54,051 nucleotides of DNA from Candidatus Edwardsbacteria bacterium (GCA_031082425.1 JAVHLB010000011.1:22878-76928), one strand, 5' to 3'. Positions 1 to 8,304 are shown, numbered from the stretch's first letter. Numbers and translations are program-made. The notes: generated by a model from the sequence alone, not told the origin.

Positions 1-18
1 TGTGGTGTGGTTATTTAG

Positions 19-46
19 GCCCGGCTGTTAGCCGGGCTTTTACTTT
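19..46 (+). terminator. Rho-independent terminator at the left edge
   Basis: A perfect 8-bp stem (GCCCGGCT/AGCCGGGC) with a 3-nt loop is followed by TTTTACTTTT on the + strand. It would end a transcript entering from the left of the window. The XRE gene on the other strand stops inside its T-tract. Confidence 0.75.
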
Positions 47-420
47 TAACGGCCTGCCTGTTTTAACTGGCCTACTCTGAGCTTTTCCTTTTCCAGAAAG
101 GTGTCTAATAGCTGGACGATCTGCTTGCGCTCCTTGGCAGGCAGCTTCTCCAACTGGCTTAAACGGCGGTAAAGCCTGTTGTCACGGGTTTTAGGCGTAC
201 GTTCAGTCTTTTCCATTCCCAAAAATTGATCGGCAGTAACGCCCAGAGCTTTGGCTAACACCGGCAATAGGTGTGTCGGCGGCCGCTGGCTATTTTTTTC
301 ATAGTAGGCGATCACCCGTTGGGAGATGCCGGTCTCGGCCTGCAGGTCCCGCTGGGAATACCCGGCTTCCCGGCGCAGGGTGATTTTCACCTTGCGCCTT
401 TTTGTTTTTTCGGGTATCAT
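46..420 (-). CDS. XRE-family helix-turn-helix transcriptional regulator
   Basis: Small DNA-binding regulator of about 124 aa. The N-terminal half is an HTH_3/XRE domain: GYSQRDLQAETGISQRVI is the helix-turn-helix, followed by YYEKNSQRPP and a typical LAKALGVTADQFLG end. The C-terminal tail (RLSQLEKLPAKERKQIVQLL) is a short helical segment common in this type of regulator. The frame opens at 450, but the ATG at 418-420 is preferred because AGGG lies upstream of it and it avoids overlap with the divergent gene at 430. Only 9 nt separate the two start codons, so the promoters must lie inside coding sequence. The target is unknown; autoregulation or control of the divergent glycosidase is possible. 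Confidence 0.8.
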   Translation of the reverse strand: MIPEKTKRRKVKITLRREAGYSQRDLQAETGISQRVIAYYEKNSQRPPTHLLPVLAKALGVTADQFLGMEKTERTPKTRDNRLYRRLSQLEKLPAKERKQIVQLLDTFLEKEKLRVGQLKQAGR

Positions 421-429
421 TAACCCTGA

Positions 430-1548
430 ATGAGTAAAACAATATTCCATAGGTCGCTTATATCCGGCCTTTTCCTGCTGCTACTGTCGGCCCCGGCCCT
501 GGCCCAGGTCAAGGGCATGTGGGTGGTGCGCTATTCGCTGACCTCGCCCCAGAACGTCAAGAAGATAGTGGCCCAGGCCCATCAGGCCGGGGTCAACCAC
601 CTGTTCGTGCAGTTCTACGCCCGGGGCGAGGCCTACTACGACTCCAAGCTGGCGCCCACCGCCGACTGCGTGACCAAAAATTTCGACCCGCTGGCCCTGA
701 TGGTCAAGGAATGCAAGGCCAGGGGGATCAAGATCCACGCCTGGATCAATGTCTATTTCGTCTGGTCCTCGGACCGCAGGCCCCGGGACGGGCGCCACGC
801 CTACTACAAGGACGACGGTTGGTTTGCCGCCGACCCCCAGGGCCGGAGTTTAAAGGATTATTCACAAAAGGAACTGGGTCAGAGAAATCTCGAAGGCGTC
901 TACCTTTCGCCCTCCAGCCCGGAGGTGAAGACCTACCTGCGGGAGCTGGTAAGGGAGATCCTTTTCAAATACGACGTGGACGGCATTCACCTGGACTATG
1001 TCCGATACGGCAGCATCAACTATTCCTACGACCTCTCCAGCCGCACCAGCTTCTACAATCAATATAAGGTGGATCCCTTCGCCCTGCTGGACGGGAACCG
1101 GGCACTGGAGCCGTATTGGGCCACCTGGCAGCAGTGGCGGATGTACCAGATATCCGACCTGGTGGCCCAGCTGAAGTTCGACATCCTCAAGTTCAACCCC
1201 TGGGTTCAGCTGTCGGCGGCGGTAAAGCCGGACCCCGACGAGGCCCGGCTGTCGTTCGGCCAGGACTGGCCGGCCTGGCTGGAGAACCGCTGGGCCGATT
1301 TCGTGGTGCTGATGGATTATTCGGCCAACACCGAGACCGTGGTGCGACTGGCCCGAAAGGCCGCGGCCTACAAGGGGCAGGGGCAGGTCTACGTGGGTCT
1401 GGGCGCCTGGCGGGACAGCATGGACGGGCTGATGGAGAAGATCCGGGCGCTGCGTAAGTCCGGGATCAACGATATCGTGCTGTTCTCCTACGACGGGCTG
1501 GCCCAGCGCAAGATAAGCTTCGAGATGCTGAAACACCGGGGGTTCTGA
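430..1548 (+). CDS. Secreted GHL10 (DUF187)-type glycoside hydrolase
   Basis: 372 aa with a signal peptide (about residues 1-25, LFLLLLSAPALAQ). The mature part is a TIM-barrel glycosidase of the GHL10/DUF187 family (Pfam PF02638 type). It opens with KGMWVVRYSLTS, contains the core HAWINVYFVW strand, and has the diagnostic VDGIHLDYVRYG segment with the conserved Asp-Tyr-Arg. Further on, WADFVVLMDYS and YVGLGAWRDS are the later barrel strands. The family is thought to act on cell-wall or surface glycans, but the substrate here cannot be read from sequence. No Shine-Dalgarno is evident before the ATG. A strong terminator follows, so this is a single-gene unit divergent from the XRE regulator. 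Confidence 0.85.
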   Translation: MSKTIFHRSLISGLFLLLLSAPALAQVKGMWVVRYSLTSPQNVKKIVAQAHQAGVNHLFVQFYARGEAYYDSKLAPTADCVTKNFDPLALMVKECKARGIKIHAWINVYFVWSSDRRPRDGRHAYYKDDGWFAADPQGRSLKDYSQKELGQRNLEGVYLSPSSPEVKTYLRELVREILFKYDVDGIHLDYVRYGSINYSYDLSSRTSFYNQYKVDPFALLDGNRALEPYWATWQQWRMYQISDLVAQLKFDILKFNPWVQLSAAVKPDPDEARLSFGQDWPAWLENRWADFVVLMDYSANTETVVRLARKAAAYKGQGQVYVGLGAWRDSMDGLMEKIRALRKSGINDIVLFSYDGLAQRKISFEMLKHRGF

Positions 1549-1566
1549 CCTTTATTTAAGTTGACC

Positions 1567-1598
1567 GCCTGCCGTCATAAACGGCAGGCTTTTTATTT
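1567..1598 (+). terminator. Rho-independent terminator after the glycosidase
   Basis: A perfect 9-bp stem (GCCTGCCGT/ACGGCAGGC) with a 5-nt loop CATAA is followed by TTTTTATTTAT. It separates the glycosidase gene from the DUF4159 operon. Confidence 0.9.
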
Positions 1599-1638
1599 AT
1601 GTCTTGCATTTATTCAACCCTGAGAGTAAAATTACATT

Positions 1639-2295
1639 ATGAAAAGAATCTTTGCGATCATAGCTCTGATTGCCGTCTTTGCCGGCATTAACGCCTGTCT
1701 GGCCGGGGGGATAGACATTGCCCGGCTCAAATACGGCGGGGGCGGGGATTGGTACAACGATCCCGACGAGGAGACCAATTTGCTGAAGGAATATTCCGCC
1801 CGCACCGGGCAGGAGGTGGATCCCGAAAAATACAATATTTCGGCCGACGACGACCAGCTGTTCTCGCACCCCTTTCTGTTCATCACCGGGCACGGCGGGA
1901 TAAAATTCACCGAGCGGGAGGTCAAACGGCTCCGGCGATACATCGAATCCGGGGGCTTCATCTATGCCGACGACGATTACGGCATGGACACCACCTTTCG
2001 CCGGGAGATGAAAAGGGTCCTGCCGGAATGTTCCTTGCAGGAACTGCCCTTCACCCATCCCATCTATAACTGCTATTACGACTTCAGCGGCGGGCTGCCC
2101 AATATCCACGAGCACGAAAAGGGCCGGCCGGTGGGCTACGGCGTATATTCCCAGGAGCGGCTGGTGCTGTTCTACAGCTTCAATACCAATATCTCCGACG
2201 GCTGGACCAACGCCCATAACGACCCGCCGGAGGTGCGGGAGCAGGCCATCAGGATGGGGATAAACATCCTGTGGTATGCCGTTACCAATCCATAA
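1639..2295 (+). CDS. DUF4159 family exported protein
   Basis: 218 aa with a signal peptide (about 1-22). It carries the DUF4159 hallmarks: IARLKYGGGGDWYNDP at the start of the domain, FLFITGHGGIKF, then RRYIESGGFIYADDDYG. The fold resembles class I glutamine amidotransferase-like domains, but no catalytic role is established. In many Bacteroidetes and Gemmatimonadetes relatives DUF4159 genes sit with MoxR/VWA-type genes and with DUF4175. Here the DUF4175 gene follows after 17 nt, which supports one operon and a shared envelope function. The MoxR and VWA partners are absent from the window. Confidence 0.85.
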   Translation: MKRIFAIIALIAVFAGINACLAGGIDIARLKYGGGGDWYNDPDEETNLLKEYSARTGQEVDPEKYNISADDDQLFSHPFLFITGHGGIKFTEREVKRLRRYIESGGFIYADDDYGMDTTFRREMKRVLPECSLQELPFTHPIYNCYYDFSGGLPNIHEHEKGRPVGYGVYSQERLVLFYSFNTNISDGWTNAHNDPPEVREQAIRMGINILWYAVTNP

Positions 2296-2312
2296 TAAAT
2301 GGTTGATTAAAA

Positions 2313-5300
2313 ATGGATTTTAATCAGGAAAATAAATCATTCAGATCACTGCTGACGAATTTTCACCGCCGTAAGAAAGCAACAGATATTGCCAACGTCC
2401 TGATCAAGGTAATTTATCTTGCTATGGGCTGGCTGTTGCTGCTGCATCTGGCCGACTGGATCCTTGTCCTGCCATCATCGGTCAGACTTATTTTATCATT
2501 TGCCACTGTGCTGGCCTTGCCGATTCTGGCGATATATCTCCTGTACTTAGGGCTCCGCCCGGTGGATCACCGGAAGATATCTTACAAAATAGAAAAAGCC
2601 ATCCCGGCCCTTAAACAGGAGATCTCCACTGCGGTTCAGTTCGGACTGGAGCCGGAGAGTCGGGAAAACTATTCGGCTCAGTTGATAGACGACCTCATTG
2701 AAAGGGCAGGGGAGAGGCTGAAAGGGATCCAGGGCGGGGGTATATTCCCCGTCAGGGCTTTGCCTTTCGGCAAGCCTGCGGTATATATTTTAATATCGCT
2801 GGCGCTCATCAGTCTGATCAAACCGGCGGAGCTTGGCATCAGCCTGGAGCGATTTATTCATCCCGATGGGGTCATTGGCAATTGGGAGGGGATCGAAATA
2901 AACCCCGGAGATGCCCGGGTGGCCAGGGGAAGCGAAATTATGGTCGACGTCGCCAATCCGGGTCGAACATCGGGCAGGGTGGAGTGGCGGGGAGCCTCCA
3001 ACGGCTCGGCTCCCATGACCATCACCAATGGTAAGCTGGAGGCCGGGATAAAAGCGATCGACTCTTCACTTGCCTACCGCATAGTGCTGGGGCGCCGGCA
3101 GAGCCGGTTTTACCGGATAGACTGCTACACTCCGCTGTTGCTGTCGGACATCAGGATCAAGATAACACCCCCCAGATACACCGGCTTTCAGGTCCGGCAG
3201 ACGGAGAACCAGGGGGATATCACCGCCATCAGGGGTTCCCGGGTGGATATAAGTGCCGTTTCCACCTTGCCGCTGGAGGAGGCCGGGCTGACCTTTGACC
3301 GGAGCGGACAGAAGGATGTGGCGATAACCGAGGGCCGGCAGTTGTCGGCAAGCTTTTATGTCGGCAAAGGCGAAAATTACCGCCTGTGGGGCCGCACCGC
3401 CCAGGGCGACACCTTTGTCAACCCGGCGGAATATAGAATAACCTGCCTGGAGGATGAGCCGCCGGTGATCGAGATCACCTCCCCGGAGGGCGAGATCCTG
3501 CTGGGCGAGAACATGAAGGTGTCATTAACGGGTTTGGCCGGCGATGATCTCGGCCTTTCGGCCGTAAGGCTGGGCTATCTCAGCCGCGATCGGGAACAAC
3601 ACCAGGATATCAGCCGCTGGCAGAAATGCCCGGTGGAGGCCGCGGTGGAATATGTCTGGGATGTCGGGCGGCTGGACGTCCTGCCGGGCGATTCGGTGGC
3701 CTACTGGCTGGAGGCCCTGGACAACGATGCGGTATCCGGGGCCAAGATGGGACGCAGCCGGGTCCAGATTATCCGGGTCCCCACCATCGAGGACATCTAC
3801 CGGTCGCTGGCTCAAACTGATTCTGCCGTAATGGAAGAGATCGGACAGACCGAGAAATCCCGCAGCCAATTGAACCAGGAGATCGACAAACTGGCCCAGA
3901 GCCTGAAGGAGGCCAGGAAGATCGACTGGCAGCAGCAGGCGGCGGCCGAACAGGTGCTGGAAAGACAGCAGGAGCTGGCGGATCAGCTGGAGAAGGCCAT
4001 GGAACAGGCGGCCCAAGATCTGGCCCAGCGGGAGAACAAGTGGAGCTTCGACCAGGAGACCATGGAGAAGCTGGCCCAGCTGAGGGAGCTGTTCGACCAG
4101 GTGGCCACCGATAAAATGCGGCAGGACATGGAACGGCTGAGGCAGGCCCTGGACAAGCTGGACAAGCAGGAGGTCAGCCGGGCCTTGGACAACCTCAAAC
4201 TATCCCAGGAGGACTTCAAGCGCCAGCTCGACCAGACCCTGGAGCTTTTGAAGGAGCTGCAGCAGGAACGGCAGATGGAGAAGCTGGACCGCCAGCTGCA
4301 GGATCTGACCCAACGGCAGAAGGACCTGAAGGAGAAAACCGAAGGCCGTCCGAACGACAACCTCAACCAAAGGCTGTCGGCCGAACAGAAAGGACTGGCG
4401 GAGGACCTCAAGAAGATCTCCGGCGAGATGCAGGAGCTGGCCAGGGAGCTCAGGGAGCCCAACCGGGAGGCCTCGCAGAAGCTGAGCGAAAGCGCCGATC
4501 GCCTGCAGCAGAAGCAGACCGGGCGAAAAATGGAGAAAGCCTCTCAATCGCTGTCCCGGAATGAAAATTCACAGGCGGCCGACCTGCAGAAACAGGTGCT
4601 GTCGGAGCTCTCGATGATCTCTGCCGGGATGCAGAGCGCCCGCAGCAGCATGCGGCAGGCCAAAAGTAAGGCGGCGGCCCAGGCCGTCCGGCAAAGGGTC
4701 CGGGACCTGCTGGACCTTTCCCGCCAGCAGGAAAGCCTGAACCAGAGCGGAACCGATGCGGCGGCCGACCGGAACGATCTGGCCAACCAGCAGCAGATAA
4801 TCCGGCGTCAGGCCGAACGAATCAGGCAGGAGCTGGACAACATGGCCCGGAACAACCTGCTGCTTTCGCCCCGCTCCCAGCAGATGATGCAGGAGGCCTC
4901 CAGACAGATGGACCAGGCCGCCCAGGCCCATTCGGAGGGACGCGGGGACCAGGCCCAAAAGGGCGGCCAGAAGGCCCTGGCCGCCCTCAACGGGGCCGCC
5001 ATCAGCCTGATGGAATCATCCAGCGGCCAGGGCGGCGGCTCCGGCGACATGATGCAGGACCTGGCCGGTCTCTCCGGCCAGCAGCAATCGATAAATGACG
5101 GCACCAGCTCGATGCTGCCCCTGCCCCAGGAGGGCGGGGGACAGCTTTCCCAGCAGGCCCGCAGCCAGATGTCCCGGATGGCAGCCAGGCAGGAGGCGGT
5201 CCGCCAGGGCATGGAGGAGTTCAACCAAAAATACGGCGGCCGGCGGGACAAGACCGGGAGAATGGACGACCTGGTGGAGGAGATGAAACAGGTGATAGAG

Positions 5301-5582
5301 GACCTCAAGAAACAACAGGTCAGCCGCCAGACCATCGAGAGGCAGGAGAGGATACTGACCCGGATGCTGGACGCCCAGCAGTCCCTTAAGGAGAGGGATT
5401 TCTCCAAGCAGCGCCGGTCGGAAAGCGGCCGCCGGCCGGTGGACAGTTATCGCCCGCCCAGGACGGATAAAGGGAAATGGACCCCGCAGGGCCTGCCGGC
5501 CTGGAAGAACTGGCGGCAGGAATATTACCCCCTGGAATATAAGGAAATATTGGAGGAGTACTTCAGATCGCTGGGACAATGA
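2313..5582 (+). CDS. DUF4175 family membrane protein with long coiled-coil/Gln-rich region
   Basis: 1089 aa. Two hydrophobic segments near residues 34-53 and 60-80, and a third near 150-172, anchor it in the inner membrane. The next several hundred residues look like beta-rich periplasmic domains (for example DIRIKITPPRYTG and DEPPVIEITSPEG). From about residue 510 to 1000 the protein is almost wholly helical and rich in Gln, Glu, Lys and Arg, so a long coiled coil is expected. The architecture and length fit DUF4175 (PF13779 type). The C-terminus ends in a conserved-looking YYPLEYKEILEEYFRSL. It overlaps the next gene by 4 nt, which suggests translational coupling. Its function is unknown; context suggests an envelope-spanning or scaffold role. 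Confidence 0.85.
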   Translation: MDFNQENKSFRSLLTNFHRRKKATDIANVLIKVIYLAMGWLLLLHLADWILVLPSSVRLILSFATVLALPILAIYLLYLGLRPVDHRKISYKIEKAIPALKQEISTAVQFGLEPESRENYSAQLIDDLIERAGERLKGIQGGGIFPVRALPFGKPAVYILISLALISLIKPAELGISLERFIHPDGVIGNWEGIEINPGDARVARGSEIMVDVANPGRTSGRVEWRGASNGSAPMTITNGKLEAGIKAIDSSLAYRIVLGRRQSRFYRIDCYTPLLLSDIRIKITPPRYTGFQVRQTENQGDITAIRGSRVDISAVSTLPLEEAGLTFDRSGQKDVAITEGRQLSASFYVGKGENYRLWGRTAQGDTFVNPAEYRITCLEDEPPVIEITSPEGEILLGENMKVSLTGLAGDDLGLSAVRLGYLSRDREQHQDISRWQKCPVEAAVEYVWDVGRLDVLPGDSVAYWLEALDNDAVSGAKMGRSRVQIIRVPTIEDIYRSLAQTDSAVMEEIGQTEKSRSQLNQEIDKLAQSLKEARKIDWQQQAAAEQVLERQQELADQLEKAMEQAAQDLAQRENKWSFDQETMEKLAQLRELFDQVATDKMRQDMERLRQALDKLDKQEVSRALDNLKLSQEDFKRQLDQTLELLKELQQERQMEKLDRQLQDLTQRQKDLKEKTEGRPNDNLNQRLSAEQKGLAEDLKKISGEMQELARELREPNREASQKLSESADRLQQKQTGRKMEKASQSLSRNENSQAADLQKQVLSELSMISAGMQSARSSMRQAKSKAAAQAVRQRVRDLLDLSRQQESLNQSGTDAAADRNDLANQQQIIRRQAERIRQELDNMARNNLLLSPRSQQMMQEASRQMDQAAQAHSEGRGDQAQKGGQKALAALNGAAISLMESSSGQGGGSGDMMQDLAGLSGQQQSINDGTSSMLPLPQEGGGQLSQQARSQMSRMAARQEAVRQGMEEFNQKYGGRRDKTGRMDDLVEEMKQVIEDLKKQQVSRQTIERQERILTRMLDAQQSLKERDFSKQRRSESGRRPVDSYRPPRTDKGKWTPQGLPAWKNWRQEYYPLEYKEILEEYFRSLGQ

Positions 5583-7114
5583 AAATACAATTAAATCTGC
5601 TGATAGTGCCGGCGCTCTGCCTGGCCATCTTTGCGGCCCAGGGACAGAAGCCCCAACGCTTCGACCGATCAATTTGGCAGCAGGCGGTGGCCTGCCTGAG
5701 GGATGGCAAGCGGGAGGCGGCTTTGGAGCAATTCAAATTGTCGCTGGGCGACAAGCCCGACCAGGAAATGGTCCGGCAGGCCGGACGAATATTGCAGCAG
5801 GCGGAGGCCGCCAACCAGGCCGAGGCCCTCTATCTGTGGGGCCGGAAGGCTCGGAAAGAAAAGGAGCTTTTTGCTTACGAGCTGGGGGAGATCTACCAAC
5901 AGCAGTTGAAATACCGGGAGGCAGTTAGGGAATTTGCTTGGACCATGAAACAACAGCCGGGGAGGGCTCTGGGAAAATTCGAGGAGCTCTCCCTGCAGAC
6001 CGGATACAAGGCCATCGCCCTTCTGGCCGAGAACGAGGTGAATGCCGAAACTGACGACGGGAGATGGCTGCTGGGAGAGCTTTTCCGGAAATCCGGCGAT
6101 CATCAAAGGGCCTGGCATTATTACAAGAAAATAAAGGAAGAAAAACGCCTGCGAATGGCGGTCGGCCAGCTGACGGCCCGGCCCGGCCAGGATGTTTCCT
6201 CGGTCATTTCGGTCATTGCCGAATATTTGGAGGGGCAGAGGTCCGACAGCATCTTTTGGGAGATGAAACTGTCCGGATTATATCTGGCCAAAGGCGATCA
6301 TCAAAGGGCCGAAAATATGTTGACCTCATTATCCGGCAAAAAGGTACCCCAGGCCCAGCTGGAACTGGCCAGTCTCTGGCTGAGACACAGGAACGACCCC
6401 CGCCGGGCCCTGGCTCTGATAGACGATCAGAAAAAATACTGGCCCGATTCGCTGAAGATCGAGGGCGAATTCACCTTAGGCCTGTGCCTGATGGCTCAGG
6501 GCGATTGGGAGCAGGCCGGGTATAAATACGCCGGACTGGCTGAGGGGAAATACCCGCCCGGGGTAAAACAGCGGGCCTATTATATGCTGGGTGAGATAAA
6601 ACTGGCCCAAAATCAAGCCGATGAGGCCCTGAAATATTACGGGCAGGCGGCCCGGGCCGAACCCGAAGGATCTTACGCCAATGATGCCCTGGCCAGGATA
6701 CTATTGATTTCCCAGGCCAAAACTGATAAAATCCCTGATGTCGAGCTGCTGGGCCGGGCGATGGCCTTCAAATATCGGGACGATCAGGACCGGGCCGAAA
6801 TGATTTTCGCCCAACTGGCCGATTCGGCTCCCGGCACCATGGCCGGAGACCTGGCCCTGACCGAGCTGGTGGAGATGGCCCTCTTCCGGGGCCGTTTCGA
6901 AAGGGCTCTTGAATCCTTGAAGAAACTGGCCGAAAGCACCTCCGACACGGTCACCGCGGCCAGCGCCTATCACCGGATGGGCCGGATATACTACCACCAG
7001 GTCAAGCAGAAAAAGGCGGCCCTGGAGTGCTGGCGGGCCGGGATCATGAAATATCCCAACACCTCGTGGGCCGAGATGATGCGCCAGGAGCTGGAATCCG
7101 GGCAGGTTCAATAG
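5579..7114 (+). CDS. Exported tetratricopeptide-repeat protein
   Basis: 511 aa with a signal peptide (MKIQLNLLIVPALCLAIFAA, cleavage near residue 22). The remainder is helical repeats of TPR/Sel1-like spacing, such as EALEQFKLSL-type units, AEALYLWGRKARK, AWHYYKKIKEE, ALKYYGQAARAEP and AALECWRAGIMKYP. The start ATG overlaps the stop of the DUF4175 gene by 4 nt, so the two are very likely co-translated. It probably acts as a periplasmic scaffold or adaptor for the DUF4159/DUF4175 partners. No enzymatic motif is visible. Confidence 0.8.
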   Translation: MKIQLNLLIVPALCLAIFAAQGQKPQRFDRSIWQQAVACLRDGKREAALEQFKLSLGDKPDQEMVRQAGRILQQAEAANQAEALYLWGRKARKEKELFAYELGEIYQQQLKYREAVREFAWTMKQQPGRALGKFEELSLQTGYKAIALLAENEVNAETDDGRWLLGELFRKSGDHQRAWHYYKKIKEEKRLRMAVGQLTARPGQDVSSVISVIAEYLEGQRSDSIFWEMKLSGLYLAKGDHQRAENMLTSLSGKKVPQAQLELASLWLRHRNDPRRALALIDDQKKYWPDSLKIEGEFTLGLCLMAQGDWEQAGYKYAGLAEGKYPPGVKQRAYYMLGEIKLAQNQADEALKYYGQAARAEPEGSYANDALARILLISQAKTDKIPDVELLGRAMAFKYRDDQDRAEMIFAQLADSAPGTMAGDLALTELVEMALFRGRFERALESLKKLAESTSDTVTAASAYHRMGRIYYHQVKQKKAALECWRAGIMKYPNTSWAEMMRQELESGQVQ

Positions 7115-7150
7115 AAAAACAGATCAATCATAAAATATCAGGAGGCAACC

Positions 7151-7750
7151 ATGAGTTTAGTACCGATAGTGATCGAGCAGAGCGGCAGGGGGGAGCGGGC
7201 CTACGACATATATTCCCGGCTGTTGAAGGAGCGGATAATCTTCATCGGGACCCCGCTGGACGATGTCGTTTCCAACCTGATCATAGCCCAGTTGCTGTTC
7301 CTGGAGGCCGACGACCCCGAGAAGGACATCTTTCTCTATATCAACTCTCCCGGCGGCGGGGTCTCCTCGGGGCTGGCCATCTACGACACCATCCAGTACA
7401 TCAAGCCGGACGTGGTGACCATCTGCATGGGCATGGCCGCCTCCATGGGGGCCCTGCTGCTGTCCAGCGGTGCCAAGGGAAAGCGCTTCGCCCTGCCCAA
7501 CGCCAGGGTGATGATCCACCAGCCGCTGGGCGGTGTTTCGGGCCAGGCGGCCGACATCGAGATCCACGCCAAGGAGATCCTGCTGATCCGGGAGCAGCTG
7601 AACCGGATCCTGGCCGATCATACCGGCCAGCCGGTGGACAAGATATCCAAGGACACCGACCGGAACTTCTGGATGTCCTCCGACGAGGCCCGGGAATACG
7701 GGATCATAGACGATATCATGAAGACCAGGAACCAGCTGCCCAAAAAGTAA
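7151..7750 (+). CDS. clpP: ATP-dependent Clp protease proteolytic subunit, Asn at the triad acid position
   Basis: 199 aa, the normal ClpP length. It is the serine protease that forms a tetradecameric chamber and degrades proteins fed by ClpX or ClpA/C. The nucleophile Ser98 lies in GMAASMGALLL and His123 in MIHQPLGG. The expected third residue, Asp172 in S. aureus numbering (DTDRD), is Asn172 here (DTDRN, codon AAC at 7664-7666). Listeria ClpP1 has the same Asn172 and is known to be a weak peptidase by itself. The oligomerisation and Gly-rich regions (NSPGGGVSSG) look normal. AGGAGG lies just upstream of the ATG. No clpX or clpA follows; tRNA-Phe is next. Confidence 0.95.
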   Translation: MSLVPIVIEQSGRGERAYDIYSRLLKERIIFIGTPLDDVVSNLIIAQLLFLEADDPEKDIFLYINSPGGGVSSGLAIYDTIQYIKPDVVTICMGMAASMGALLLSSGAKGKRFALPNARVMIHQPLGGVSGQAADIEIHAKEILLIREQLNRILADHTGQPVDKISKDTDRNFWMSSDEAREYGIIDDIMKTRNQLPKK

Positions 7751-7756
7751 AATTAT

Positions 7757-7786
7757 TTGACTTTTCAATTATATATCTGATATAAT
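7757..7786 (+). promoter_or_regulatory. Sigma-70-type promoter for tRNA-Phe
   Basis: TTGACT and TATAAT are separated by 18 nt, about 90 nt upstream of tRNA-Phe. The -10 sits in a TATAATTAC context that recurs at the two other tRNA promoters of this window. Confidence 0.7.
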
Positions 7787-7808
7787 TACTTTCTTTGAGG
7801 GATTCCAA

Positions 7809-7863
7809 GCCACGGTAGCTTCTGACGTGGAGCACCCCGATGAAATCGGGGGTGGCGGCAGTT
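7809..7863 (+). pseudogene. Degenerate 5' part of a tRNA-Phe-like gene
   Basis: It begins with the same GCCACGGTAGC as the intact tRNA-Phe 70 nt downstream. The D-arm is damaged. The anticodon arm is CCCCG-ATGAAAT-CGGGG, with GAA still at the anticodon position, and the match runs to GGCAGTT before dissolving into AT-rich sequence. The T-arm and acceptor 3' strand are missing. Its anticodon arm matches that of the 3' fragment at 8246-8304 and not that of the intact tRNA. The two fragments may therefore come from one broken copy. Confidence 0.65.
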
Positions 7864-7878
7864 TAAAACAATAGTTAA

Positions 7879-7954
7879 GCCACGGTAGCTCAGGTGGTAG
7901 AGCAGGGGACTGAAAATCCCCGTGTCGGCAGTTCAACTCTGTCCCGTGGCACCA
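7879..7954 (+). tRNA. tRNA-Phe (GAA)
   Basis: The 76-nt cloverleaf includes an encoded CCA. The acceptor stem is GCCACGG/CCGTGGC with discriminator A. The anticodon arm is GGGGA-CTGAAAA-TCCCC with anticodon GAA at 7912-7914. The T-arm is GGCAG-TTCAACT-CTGTC. It decodes phenylalanine codons. This is the only intact tRNA in a locus that holds three partial copies of it. Confidence 0.97.
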
Positions 7955-7960
7955 TAATAA

Positions 7961-7988
7961 AGCCGGGCGTTAAGCCCGGCTCCTTTTA
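7961..7988 (+). terminator. Terminator after tRNA-Phe
   Basis: The 8-bp stem AGCCGGGC/GCCCGGCT has a 5-nt loop and is followed by CCTTTTAC. It lies directly between tRNA-Phe and the GIY-YIG gene. Confidence 0.75.
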
Positions 7989-7999
7989 CAGGTGTTGTT

Positions 8000-8263
8000 G
8001 TGGAGAAATGGTTTGTCTATATCTTGCTAAGCATAAAAGACAGCAAATTTTATATCGGAAACACGTCCGATATTGAGAAACGCCTGGCCAAGCATAACGC
8101 CGGCGGGGTCGATGCCACAAAGCACAGAAGGCCTTTGGTGTTGGTTTATAAAGAAGAATTGCCGGATAAAATCACTGCCAGGATACGGGAAAGAAAATTA
8201 AAATCGCTTAAAAGCCACAAAGCTGTTCAAGCTCTTATAGAAAATGGTAGAGCACCCCGATGA
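8000..8263 (+). CDS. Small GIY-YIG nuclease-domain protein (UPF0213/UvrC N-terminal type)
   Basis: 87 aa, GTG start with AGGTG five nt upstream. It has the single-domain GIY-YIG layout: FVYILLSIKDSKFYIG supplies the two tyrosine motifs, followed by SDIEKRLAKHNAGG with the catalytic-type Arg, then HRRPLVLVYKEEL with the conserved acidic residue. Members cut DNA in homing endonucleases and repair enzymes, but the role of the small stand-alone type is unclear. The last six codons (NGRAPR and stop) are read from the 5' end of a tRNA-Phe 3' fragment at 8246-8304. The gene therefore sits between the intact tRNA-Phe and a displaced tRNA piece, as expected for a tRNA-associated mobile gene. Confidence 0.85.
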   Translation: MEKWFVYILLSIKDSKFYIGNTSDIEKRLAKHNAGGVDATKHRRPLVLVYKEELPDKITARIRERKLKSLKSHKAVQALIENGRAPR

Positions 8264-8304
8264 AGTCGGGGGTGTCGGCAGTTCAACTCTGTCCCGTGGC
8301 ACCA
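8246..8304 (+). pseudogene. Displaced 3' portion of a tRNA-Phe
   Basis: It runs from GGTAGAGCA of the D-arm to the terminal CCA and matches the intact tRNA-Phe except in the anticodon arm, which is CCCCG-ATGAAGT-CGGGG (anticodon position still GAA). The 5' acceptor strand is absent and replaced by the GIY-YIG coding sequence, so it cannot fold into a full tRNA. An intact tRNA followed by a displaced 3' copy is the classic footprint of an integrated element. Confidence 0.85.

Noticed and set aside
7894..8076. 60-codon open frame running through tRNA-Phe
   Set aside because: It translates the tRNA and terminator sequence; the tRNA fold explains the region fully.
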